A stretch of DNA of 25,332 bases from Haplomitrium mnioides (taxonomy: Eukaryota; Marchantiophyta; Haplomitriopsida; Calobryales): NCBI GenBank assembly GCA_049999725.1, contig JBNGIS010017832.1:1-25332 (forward strand). Reading direction: 5' to 3'. Shown here piece by piece: positions 1 through 7,620 of the stretch (the stretch's first letter is position 1; each line of letters begins with the position of its first letter). The position numbers and the translations under genes are program-made. The notes beneath the pieces were generated by a model. The model had not been told where the DNA came from. It saw only the letters and a program-made list of their open reading frames with translations, and searched no databases.

Positions 1-372
1 TCGTGTTGTCCAGCTGAAGATATAAAGTTGGAGGCAGCGGGCCTTCAAAGTCACATAATATTTTGTTGAGCATAGTAACTATCAAATCAGAATCACTTCT
101 CAAGTTTACGTATGTTAAGAAGACCCTCAAAGAGAGAGCATGATTTAATATTAAGGCACCAACAACATGCACACCCACCAAACAATCCTTATCAATATTT
201 TTTGGTGGCAAAGACCAATGTGGAATAGCAATTTTCTTTTGATCCATTCTATCAATGACAATTCTGAAGTACTTTTGACCATTGGCATAACATTTTCTTT
301 GATGGTTTGCAAGTTTTGATCTTTCTTTCATTTGTTGGTCACGATGAAGAAATATATCGCGATTATATTTGA

Positions 373-1082
373 CTGCATCAATCCAAAACAAGAAGGACAT
401 AAAACTAGTTCAGTAAAATATATGTCGATACTTGTAACTTCAAAACACAACCTTAGGTGTAAATAATATTGAAGGCATCTTAAACAAATGTTTGAATTTA
501 TTTGAACAAAACACTTTGTAAAAGATAAAAAAGAAACTTTAGGCAATTTGAAAAAATGAAAATCTATTGGGAAAAGGAAAAAAAAACAAGATTTGCAAAA
601 AAGGTTACAAGATCACATCCTTTGAGCGTTTAGAATGAGTGGAAGCAACAACAGATAGTATGCGGGCATAGGACCAATACAACAACACCAATATCATGGC
701 TTGTTGTGAATGTTGTCACAACTAGTTTTAAAAGAATGAAGAACAAATCCTATGTGCGCATAAGATTTACGAACAACAAAAACAATTTTTTGCAAGGCTA
801 AGGTCACAACATTAATCAAATTCATTTTCTGGCTTTACTTGACTGCACAAAAGGTGAAATTTGAAAAATAAAATAGTAGAGTCTATGCGAGTATAGACTC
901 TCTTCTCACAACTCATCTTGCTAAGAATTATTTGACTCCAATCTTCTTTGCAAAAGAACTTCAAAAAAAAAAATCTTTTAACTATAAGTTGAGAAAACAT
1001 AACATCTCTAGAACTAAGCTTCGAGTCTAGAAAAAAAATGATGGATTAGCCAAAGGTGTCAAAAAAGAAGAAAGTTTGTTAC
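373..1082 (-). other. Putative intron of the DUF7869-like gene
   Basis: The stretch between the two conserved blocks has no coding similarity that I recognise. It starts with GTAACA and ends in TGATGCAG on the minus strand. It carries three dispersed copies of the palindromic motif: near 655-673 (TATGCGGGCATA core), near 748-767 (TATGTGCGCATA core), and a hairpin at 879-900 with 8-base arms GAGTCTAT/ATAGACTC. The reading phase is off by one across the junction, so a boundary may be shifted or an indel has occurred. Confidence 0.4.
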
Positions 1083-2467
1083 CTTTGTCGGACTCCAAGA
1101 CAGATTTTTCTACCAAAAGATTTTATTTCTTCGCATGTTTCACAAATAGCAAATCTATTGCGTTTTGGAATTTTGACATTTGGAAAATGAGTTCTCCAAT
1201 GTTTTGTAAAACCCGAAAAACTGATAATGCAATGGGGATCTTTCTCTTTCAAATAAGTTGTGTAATAGTCATAAACTTCCCATTTTGTAAAATTATCCGG
1301 CAAGTTGTACACTTTGTGAGTGGGTATTCTCTCGCAATGTCCTTGGAAAAAAATGTCCATCGACTCACGAACAAAAACTCCTTTAGCAGACAGTTCTCTT
1401 TTTCCAAAAATGCCTATAGGATCTGTATTTTTGAGATTTCGAATCCTTTGGATTCTATCATTCCCTACTGCTAATATTAATTTGAAGGCTCTTCTACAGA
1501 CAAAGGTACCGCCATGCAATATAAACCGATTTTTGACATCAGAATCTTTTTGGTATTCCCCACTGCAGTGTGATATCACAATTCTTCATGCTTTGTCGAA
1601 AGTACGTTTCTCTCATAGTTTTCAAAAAATATGTCTTATGCAATGACAAGCAATTATTTCAACAACAAGAAATTCTCTTCAATCTAGAAATAGACAATGG
1701 ATCCAGCTTTTTCTTCACAAAGCTCTCGTCATGATGGACTTTCTGCAAAGAACTTTTGCGTAAGGTGTTTTCTTATTTGGGTTTTGGCCCAAATAAGGAA
1801 TTCTTATGTTGGGCTGAACGATTCGGTCCGCAAGCAAATTCAACAATAGGAGATAATTCATCATGAAGATCTTGGTCGTCATCGTGAACACTTTTTGTTC
1901 CTTGATAAAATATTTTTGAGATATGAGTTTCTTCTTGGGGATTGGGAGAACTCCATCATTCCGAAACCAAATCTTGATCAATATCTCCATTAGAAAAAAA
2001 ATGTTTTCTGTAATAAAATCGGTGCTCTTTGCGATAACTCCAAATAAATGTTGATTGATTGAGACTCTTTGCCAGAATCATTTTCCAAAGTATTGTTTGA
2101 AGACTCCTCCAAAAGAATTTGATTTGTTTTAGATGTTCCAATCTCTCTGCGAGGTGCAACTTGAAAAGAAATCACTCGTTGTTTGAGTGGTGCTATTGGG
2201 GAGAGTGGCTCCTCTCCAAAATTAAAAATGGACAAAGATTGCATATTATTTGTGTTTTGAACACACACACATTGATCATGAATATCGACATCTCCATCAG
2301 ATGTGGACAAAGAAAGCTCTACAATTGTGTGAAATCTCTTTGTTGAGTCTTTTTTTTTTCAAACATTTTGGAATACTCAAAAGAAAGATTCAACTTCACC
2401 TGCTTGATGGGTAACAAAGATCTGTTGTTGGATGAAGATTGTTTCTTTAGATCTTTGCAAGCACTGA

Positions 2468-2557
2468 GTTCTCTCTTTGATCCTTTGTGCGCAAAATGTT
2501 GAGTCGTTAATCCTATGCGCACATAGGGTTGAGTCTCTGATCCTATGCGCGCATGGA
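2468..2557 (-). repeat. Three 30-bp in-frame repeats in exon 1 of the DUF7869-like gene
   Basis: Three consecutive 30-bp units (2468-2497, 2498-2527, 2528-2557) each hold a GTTGAGTCnnTnATCC lead and a palindromic core: TTTGTGCGCAAA, TATGCGCACATA, or ATGCGCGCAT. Read on the minus strand they encode a diverged 10-residue repeat (HARIGSETQP / YVRIGLTTQH / FAHKGSKREL). The core is the same TATGCGCGCATA-type palindrome as in the introns of the neighbouring methyltransferase gene. Confidence 0.75.
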
Positions 2558-2870
2558 GTTCACCTTCTCGATCTTTCTTCACGAAGCTATCTAATTCAAC
2601 AAAAGTCATCTTTTTCCCCAATATGCTTGCCATCACACTTGAAGCTTTTGTAACTCCATCGCTTAACTCTTGAAAATTGACATTTGATTAAATCTCAAAC
2701 TGACTGTCAAAAGTAACACTCTTCTGTGAAAAAGAATCTTGAAATTCCAATCTCTTCTTGCCTTTAAGAACTCCAGCCATTGAAAAGTCTCACGAAAGCT
2801 ACATTATTTCAAAGAATTATTTTAACAAATATTATGAAACTCTTACAGAACTCTAAAAAAGATGCAGTTT

Positions 2871-2970
2871 NNNNNNNNNNNNNNNNNNNNNNNNNNNNNN
2901 NNNNNNNNNNNNNNNNNNNNNNNNNNNNNNNNNNNNNNNNNNNNNNNNNNNNNNNNNNNNNNNNNNNNNN
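2871..2970. other. Assembly gap (100 N)
   Basis: Exactly 100 N separate the starts of the two divergent genes. A round 100 is the usual placeholder for a gap of unknown size, so the true distance between 2870 and 2971, and even the adjacency, depends on scaffolding. Confidence 0.98.
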
Positions 2971-3455
2971 CTAATTATTCCTTTTTTTTTTTTTCATTTA
3001 CTCAGTTTTCTGCCATTTCCAGCCCTCAGTGATTCCCGAACTTTTATTCATTATATTTTTCACCTCAAAAAACATCCTTTTTTTCTATCTTGACAATGGT
3101 CTCTCAAGGAATTGTTTCCGGCCCTACTAAACCGAAGCCTTATAAGTATTCAGATGTTTTCAAGGCTCTAGAGCCTACAAGATTGAAGTGGAAATAGCTC
3201 GTCAACTACTGTTCGTTGAGAGACCCGGATCACCATCTTTACCTTTTTGCAAGTGATGGTGAAAAATTCAATCTGGGTCTAGTGGTCCAAATTACAATGA
3301 TCTTGGAAGGAAAGAAAGCCAACATCGGGCTGCTTGTACAGGCCCAAGACTCAATAACGTTTTATTCTGCAAATCGTAAGCGATTTGATTTTTCAAAATA
3401 CAAGGAGAGAGATTTATTTGCTGCAAATCTTGAGGCGTCAAGGGAAGATGGAAAG

Positions 3456-3813
3456 GTGAGTTCCAAAATCTATTTTCTTATTCTTTTTTCCTTACTTAGT
3501 TGTAACTCTTAGGATGTCCATGCGCGCATGGACTCTGAAGTCCAGGCGCACACAGACTTTGAAGTTCGTGCATGCGTGGACCTTGAAGTCTATGCGTGCA
3601 TGGACTTCAGAGTCTACGCTTGCTTGGACTCCCAAGTCCAGACGCGCTTGAACTTCAGAGTCCATGCGCACCCGGACTTCAAAGTCCATGTACGCATGGA
3701 CTTCCTTGTTCACTACACACTTGTTTTTTTTTAAGTTCTTGTTTTTCTACATGTCAGGTCAACATTTACACTAATGCCAAATTCTTTTCTTTCTTTATTT
3801 TCAATTCACTCAG
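3456..3813 (+). other. Intron 1 of the ParB-methyltransferase gene
   Basis: The donor AAG|GTGAGT and the pyrimidine-rich acceptor TTCAATTCACTCAG join GGAAAG to TATTTGGCATATTTC in phase. An alternative acceptor, CTACATGTCAG at about 3757, would put the following codons out of the conserved frame. The intron is 358 bp and more than half of it is the palindromic tandem array. Reading into the intron meets a stop before the array, so the array is not translated by simple readthrough. Confidence 0.65.
3515..3706. repeat. Palindromic 24-bp tandem array A (about 8 units)
   Basis: The consensus unit is the perfect 18-bp palindrome GTCCATGCGCGCATGGAC joined by a second palindrome TTCGAA (often TTTGAA, CTCAGA or TTCAAA). 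Because both parts are self-complementary, the whole array reads nearly the same on both strands. Since 24 is a multiple of three, it produces spurious open frames (MDFEVHAR-type repeats) on both strands, which I do not call genes. Unit variants change mainly at the GCGCGC core. Confidence 0.9.
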
Positions 3814-4459
3814 TATTTGGCATATTTCATTGATTTGTACAATGACACGAAGCGGATTGAGCGAGACTTCATCAAGTTCGCTATACAAATTAAAATTCTA
3901 AAGCCCAAGCAGGGCGTCAATATTCAATAGCTTGTGCCGCATCTAAGTGCGGCAACATTCTCGACTCACGGTACATAGACTTCTTTCGAGAAGAAGAGAA
4001 AGGAGTCGGAGCCAAGTGAGGCTTAGAAGAAAAAGAAACCGACACTGAAAAAGAAAAAACTTGCACCAACACCTGCTGTTGAGGAGGAGCCAGCCCCCTC
4101 AGAATCTGAAGCAAAATTAACTTTGTCTGCCCCCTTGTCTCCATCAGCAAGCAGCTCGGGGCAGGACTCGGAGCAAGAGCCGGTGCCAATTCAAGCTCCA
4201 ATGTTGAGAGCAAAGAGGCAATCCTACAAGAGGTTCCATACATTTCAAGAAAGAGAGCAGGTGGATCCTCAGACATTTTCTGAGGAGGACAAAAACAAGA
4301 TTAGGGAGTCTGCAATCCAGCGCTGCAGAGTCTGTGAAAAGACCATTACAATCAGGCTTGAAAACTTAAATTTTCCCAAGCTTGGAATGGACAACTGGGA
4401 TCCATTCCAAATTCAAAGATTAAACGAGGATTTTATGGAGCTTCTTGCGCAAAGAATGC

Positions 4460-4790
4460 TCATGAATAAGTACGCGCATTCGTTCTTCATCGTGGTTGTA
4501 GACCCGAAGTGTGGTCTCAAAGACAAGTTAGAGTTTGACATCAGGAACCTTGACAAGTATCGTTACGCGATTGCATGAGGCAATCACAGTGCTGCAGCAA
4601 GGCAGCTACTCATTACAAAATATGGGGCGAAGAATCCTGCTCTGTCGCTCTGTAACTGTTTCGTGTACGTGGGTTTGACACCAACAGTGGCTCGCATTTT
4701 TGCAACCGATGACAATTACGACCAGAGGTACATGCTTGAGATGACCTCTATTCAAAAGGTCAAGTATTGGCATCAATGATTTGTAGAGAG
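4460..4790 (+). other. ParB-like (ParB/sulfiredoxin fold) domain region
   Basis: Within exon 2 the frame reads SFFIVVVDPKCGLKDKLEF, then DKYRYAIA, a TGA stop, GNHSAAARQLLITKYG, then VYVGLTPTVARIFATDDNYD and SIQKVKYWH. The G-N-H followed by small residues and RQLL matches the signature of ParB-type nuclease/CTPase domains (GxHR/GNHR followed by a helix). The later VARIFATDDNYD fits the ParB helix in which an N/D pair follows a conserved alanine stretch. The stop before GNH sits where an arginine codon (CGA) is plausible. Catalytic activity cannot be judged from the motif alone. Confidence 0.6.
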
Positions 4791-5154
4791 TGGGATGGTT
4801 TCATCTCAGAAATTGAAAAGGGAGCTAGTGTTGGAAACGCTCGAGATAAAACCAAAGTCTACACTTGAAAAGACCGTGACTTCTCCAGACAACTTATTCC
4901 AGCTAGCATTCAGAAGGGGAGAGCTATGGGATTTACAACAGAGCATTTTTTCAATGTGGGAGAAGAATATTGTGAAAAGCCAAGATGGGGATATGAAGTG
5001 GACGCCTTGAAGGTCTCTTTAGGGTCTTCCAGATGAAGTCAAGATTTCAATTTTGAAGCGGGTGGAATTCGGAGAGCTTTCAATGGACAAGATGTCTCGG
5101 AAGGCAGAGAGACACAAAGTTTTGGTCGTAATGGTAAAGAGTTTTTGTTCAGAG

Positions 5155-5754
5155 GTTTATTGCAGTTCGTGGGAAGAGGCAAGAGAGGAGTACCCTCTTC
5201 ACACTGAAGAGTCAAAGATGGCCTCCAAGAAGCTTCTAGTAGCTCCTTTCTTTGGAGCTTTATTTAATTATTTGTATTTGCATTGAATATTTTGTAAATT
5301 TTTGTTGTGTTTAAGAAAACTTACGGTCCATGCGCGTATGGACATTGAAGTCCATGTCGGCATGAACTTCGATGCCCATGCGCGCTTGGACTTTGAAGTC
5401 CATGTAAGCATAGACTTCGAAGTCCAAATATGCAGTGACTTTTAAGTCCATGCGCGTATGGACTTTGATGTTCAAGAGCACTTGGACTTCGAAGTCCATG
5501 TGAGCATGGATTTCGAAGTCCATACACACAATGACATCGAAGTCTATGCGTGCATGGACTTCGAAGTCTATGCGCGCATGGACTTGAAAGTCAAAGCACG
5601 TTTAGTTATCGAAGTTCATGCACGCATAGAGTTTGAAGTCTATACGCGCTTGGATTTCAAAGTCCATGCGCGCATGGACCCTAAAATGTTTTAGAGTCCA
5701 AACCTTTAAATGTTTTTATCACTCTCTAATGTTTTTGTTTTGATTTTTGTACAG
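5155..5754 (+). other. Intron 2 of the ParB-methyltransferase gene (5' end uncertain)
   Basis: The acceptor TTTGATTTTTGTACAG at 5754 leads into TGGGACAAAACA in phase 0. Possible phase-0 donors are ATG|GTAAAG (5134) and GAG|GTTTAT (5155), and coding-like residues (SSWEEAREEYP) continue past both, so the real donor may lie closer to 5286. Most of the intron is palindromic array B. Confidence 0.5.
5326..5690. repeat. Palindromic 24-bp tandem array B (about 15 units)
   Basis: This is the same 24-bp unit as array A, with GTCCATGCGCGCATGGAC-type palindromes separated by TTCGAA-type linkers. It runs for about 365 bp. Variants such as GCGTGC, GCACGC and GCGTAT in the core are mostly what CpG decay to TG/CA would give. 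It also yields open frames on both strands that I regard as by-products of the 24-bp period. Confidence 0.9.
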
Positions 5755-6059
5755 TGGGACAAAACATTTAAACAGCAGCTAGCAAAGAAACTGACAGCAA
5801 TTGCGAAAGGAAGGAAAAAATCTGGGGTTGAGGAAGCCTCTGAAGATCAAGACCAGCCTCCCACATTGGTCTCTTACCCTCCTGCTTTTCTTCTCCACTG
5901 CCAAAAGGCTAGAGAGTGGAAAGCATGGCAGCAAAGTGGTGTTGCATTTCTCACAACAAAAGGAGTTGTAAGAGACAAGGAAGATGAACTAATGTCGTAT
6001 GTTGATGGTCTTAACATGGCTTTTTATCAAGTCCACATGGAGGCCAACGCTCGACAATT

Positions 6060-6955
6060 GAAGGGCATTGAAAAACCTAGGTGTTTCACTTTGGCTATTG
6101 TTGACATTCCTTATGGGTACAACCTAAAGGAATGCAAGCATGATGACTCAGAACCATTTTCAAAAGATGACATTTTTTATATGGTATCATCTTTTGCGGC
6201 AGAAATAACTTCGGAGTTTTGGTCTTTTGTGATCATTCATTCTTCACAGCAATTTGGCATTGTTGAAGATGCCTTTTTTGAAGTCTGCTTTGCAATCGAT
6301 CACAACATCTGGTGAGTTGTTCTTTTATTTTTATTTTATTTTTATTTCTTTGTTTTTTATTTCTCTTGCAGTTGGGTTGCAATGTTTGATTTGATTGTTT
6401 ATCTTTTTGTAGGGACAAAGATAATATTCATCATTTTGGTGGTCCCAGAATCGCACATGCCCACGAGTATTAGACGGTGGGCTACTGGACTAAGGAAGGA
6501 AAGAGGAGCATGCATCTTTTCAATTTGCAGCCTTCTTCTACGACCAAACTTCTTTGGCAGATTATGCAGAGTGTTTTTAGTTGCCTTGCAGTTTTGGCAA
6601 AACTTAAACATCCAGGATATGATGCTCCTGTGAATGTTTATCAGAAGCCGCAAGCTCTCTATAATTTTTTATTGACCATTTATCAACTGAGCAAGATTGG
6701 ATCCTTGATCTCTGCTCTGGGTTTGGCACAGGCCTTGTTTGTGCTTTAAAGCTGATGCGAAACTGCATCGCTATGGAATATGATAGATGTCTGTCTATTT
6801 ATATTCCTCAGAGGGTTTTGGAGATGGCTTCCTTGCCATCTGATGTGACTGAGTCACAGATAGTTTTTGCTTACCACAAGGAACCTGCTCCTCTTGATAC
6901 TCCAGGTGCTTTTGGTGATTGTATTGTAATATCAGAGACTAGAAAGTCTCGATAG
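6060..6955 (+). other. Beta-class N6A/N4C methyltransferase domain region
   Basis: The catalytic motif reads VDIPYG, so the usual first P of DPPY is I. It is followed by a helix-strand segment FWSFVIIHSSQQFGIVEDA. After a 101-bp intron (6312-6412; TG|GTGAGT to TTTTTGTAG) come GGPRIAHAHEY, TVGYWTKEGKR and YQKPQALYNFL, the last matching the KP-x-x-L motif X that precedes motif I. LDLCSGFGTGLVCALKLMRN then ends in CIAMEYDR, like the xGxE/D element after motif I. This layout matches bacterial and phage beta-class enzymes. Adenine versus cytosine-N4 specificity cannot be told. Confidence 0.7.
6312..6412 (+). other. Intron 3 of the ParB-methyltransferase gene
   Basis: The donor TG|GTGAGT and acceptor TATCTTTTTGTAG|GGACAAAG restore the codon TGG and an open frame (WDKDNIHHFGGPRIAH). 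An alternative acceptor at TCTCTTGCAG (about 6370) gives a frame with CWVAMF, but no usable donor follows it. No palindromic array lies here, unlike introns 1 and 2. Confidence 0.65.
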
Positions 6956-7030
6956 GATTTTCTAGCGGCTACAGATACTCAATTTGTAGATTTAGAAGAG
7001 ACAATTCCTCTTGAAGAGGAAAGAGTTTAA

Positions 7031-7344
7031 GGATTTGTTTCAACAATTTGACTTATAGATAAAGTTTATGTTTTCAAATGTTTATTTACCAAAGTTTCAT
7101 CTTGTTGCTCTCTCATTTTGTTTAAATTCTTTTCATCACGATTTAGTTTGGTGGGCTTAAGAATAGTTTAACTCATTTGATAATCTAAGAATGGTTTAAA
7201 GTCAATTGCTAATCTAAAGATGATTTGGAGTCTTTGCACAGTGTTTAGTATTGTTGCACATTAAGGCTATCTAGTTCTTATTCGTATTCCTTGCGTGCTT
7301 AAGCTCTCAGGTTATTTTTCAGAGTGTCTTCATCCATAAGCCAA
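7031..7344 (+). other. 3' flank of the ParB-methyltransferase gene, no gene seen
   Basis: AT-rich sequence follows the TAA stop. It has a few loose repeats of AATCTAAGAATGGTTTA type near 7160-7220. I see no open frame with recognisable content. It probably holds the 3' untranslated region, but no clear polyadenylation site could be chosen. Confidence 0.5.
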
Positions 7345-7620
7345 AGGGTTCTTGTTCAATGTTTATGCTTGCATAGGCTATAGGGTTCTTGTTTAGAATC
7401 TTGGCTTGCAATAGCTCTAGGGTTCTAGTTCAAAGTCCATGCGTGCATAGTTTCATTGTTCTTGTTCAGAGTCTAAGCACGCACATGATTTAGAAAACTT
7501 GTTCGGAGTCTATGTGTGCATAGGCTTTACGGTTCTGGTTTGGAGTCTATGTTTGCATAGGATTTGTTAGCTACGATGCTCAAAGACAAGTTCAAAGTCC
7601 TTATCCGACTGGACATTTAC
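7345..7620. repeat. Degenerate 36-37 bp tandem array C with palindromic cores
   Basis: About six units start with GGGTTCTTGTTCAGAGTC-like sequence at roughly 7346, 7383, 7420, 7457, 7493 and 7530. Each contains a core such as TATGCTTGCATA, CATGCGTGCATA, TATGTGTGCATA or TATGTTTGCATA. These are decayed relatives of the palindromes in arrays A and B on a longer spacer. A last partial copy (AAGTCCTTATCCGACTGGAC) lies near 7595-7614. Confidence 0.7.

Larger units (their letters stand above)
1..2780 (-). pseudogene. Broken DUF7869-like (putative transposon-associated) gene, 5' part
   Basis: I recognise the pattern of the eukaryotic family known to me as DUF7869 (name from memory). Exon 1 is taken from the ATG at 2780 to about 1083, exon 2 from about 372 to the left edge, where the gene is cut. 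Exon 1 has a polar N-terminus (to about 1700), a CC-x-NNCL cluster, FVCRRAF, then THFPNVKIPKRNRFAICETC. Exon 2 has HRDQQMKERSKL, IVIDRMDQKK (family usually IIDGMDQ) and LYLQLDN at the edge; the spaced aspartates suggest an RNase H-like fold, which is inference. Donor AG|GTAACA (1082) and acceptor TGATGCAG (373) bound a ~710 bp intron, but the phases do not match exactly. In-frame stops are at 2688-2690, 1956-1958, 1773-1775 and 1659-1661. Frameshifts fall at homopolymers near 2355 and 1992 and near 1580. Family role is unproven; recurrence in repeats suggests a mobile-element protein. Confidence 0.6.
3096..7030 (+). pseudogene. Broken ParB-like domain / beta-class adenine- or cytosine-N4-methyltransferase fusion gene
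   Basis: Four exons are proposed: 3096-3455, 3814 to 5154 or later, 5755-6311 and 6413-7030. The start ATG at 3096 opens MVSQGIVSGPTKPKP. The N-terminus (about 120 residues of exon 1 plus the start of exon 2) is unrecognised, followed by a Lys/Glu/Pro/Ser linker. A ParB-like fold (about 4460-4790) contains GNHSAAARQLL, and a VYCSSWEEAREEYP segment follows. The methyltransferase part has VDIPYG (6100-6117), then YQKPQALYNFL and the SAM motif LDLCSGFGTG (6704-6733). DPPY-like before the glycine-rich motif is the order of beta-class DNA amino-methyltransferases. Ten in-frame stops occur: TAG at 3195, 3928, 3976, 4024, 5020, 6471 and 6953; TGA at 4576, 4777 and 5008. One base is missing near 6702-6704. 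Exon 2 keeps its frame for over 1.3 kb. It ends with TAA at 7028-7030. Retained introns argue against a processed copy. Confidence 0.7.
1..7620. mobile_element. Candidate two-gene mobile element (DUF7869-like plus ParB-methyltransferase)
   Basis: Two divergent intron-bearing pseudogenes share the same rare palindromic motif in introns, one exon and the 3' flank. I saw no copy of that motif between 7620 and 25332. This suggests one unit that ends somewhere after about 7.6 kb and begins left of the window. No terminal inverted repeat or target duplication could be recognised, and the N gap lies between the genes, so the unit is a hypothesis. Confidence 0.35.

Noticed and set aside
1076-1474. 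Plus-strand open frame of 132 codons at the left
   Set aside because: It is the antisense shadow of the conserved block of the DUF7869-like gene, which has family motifs on the minus strand.
2349-2360. Frameshift in the DUF7869-like gene at a long A run (minus strand) as programmed slippage
   Set aside because: Another shift occurs at a second A run and several stops occur nearby, so decay or a homopolymer sequencing error is simpler.
3492-5694. Open frames made of MDFEVHAR-like repeats on both strands at 3492-3734 and 5311-5694
   Set aside because: They come from a palindromic unit whose length is a multiple of three, so any frame without a stop stays open. They lie inside introns with consensus splice sites.
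3096-7030. A genetic code in which TAG or TGA is read as sense
   Set aside because: The neighbouring LINE and copia are of land-plant type and their genes use standard stops; decay of CAG and CGA explains the pattern better.
3096-7030. Rescue of the stops by U-to-C RNA editing
   Set aside because: Such editing is known for organelle transcripts of hornworts, ferns and lycophytes; this gene has spliceosomal introns, sits among nuclear transposons and also has an indel.
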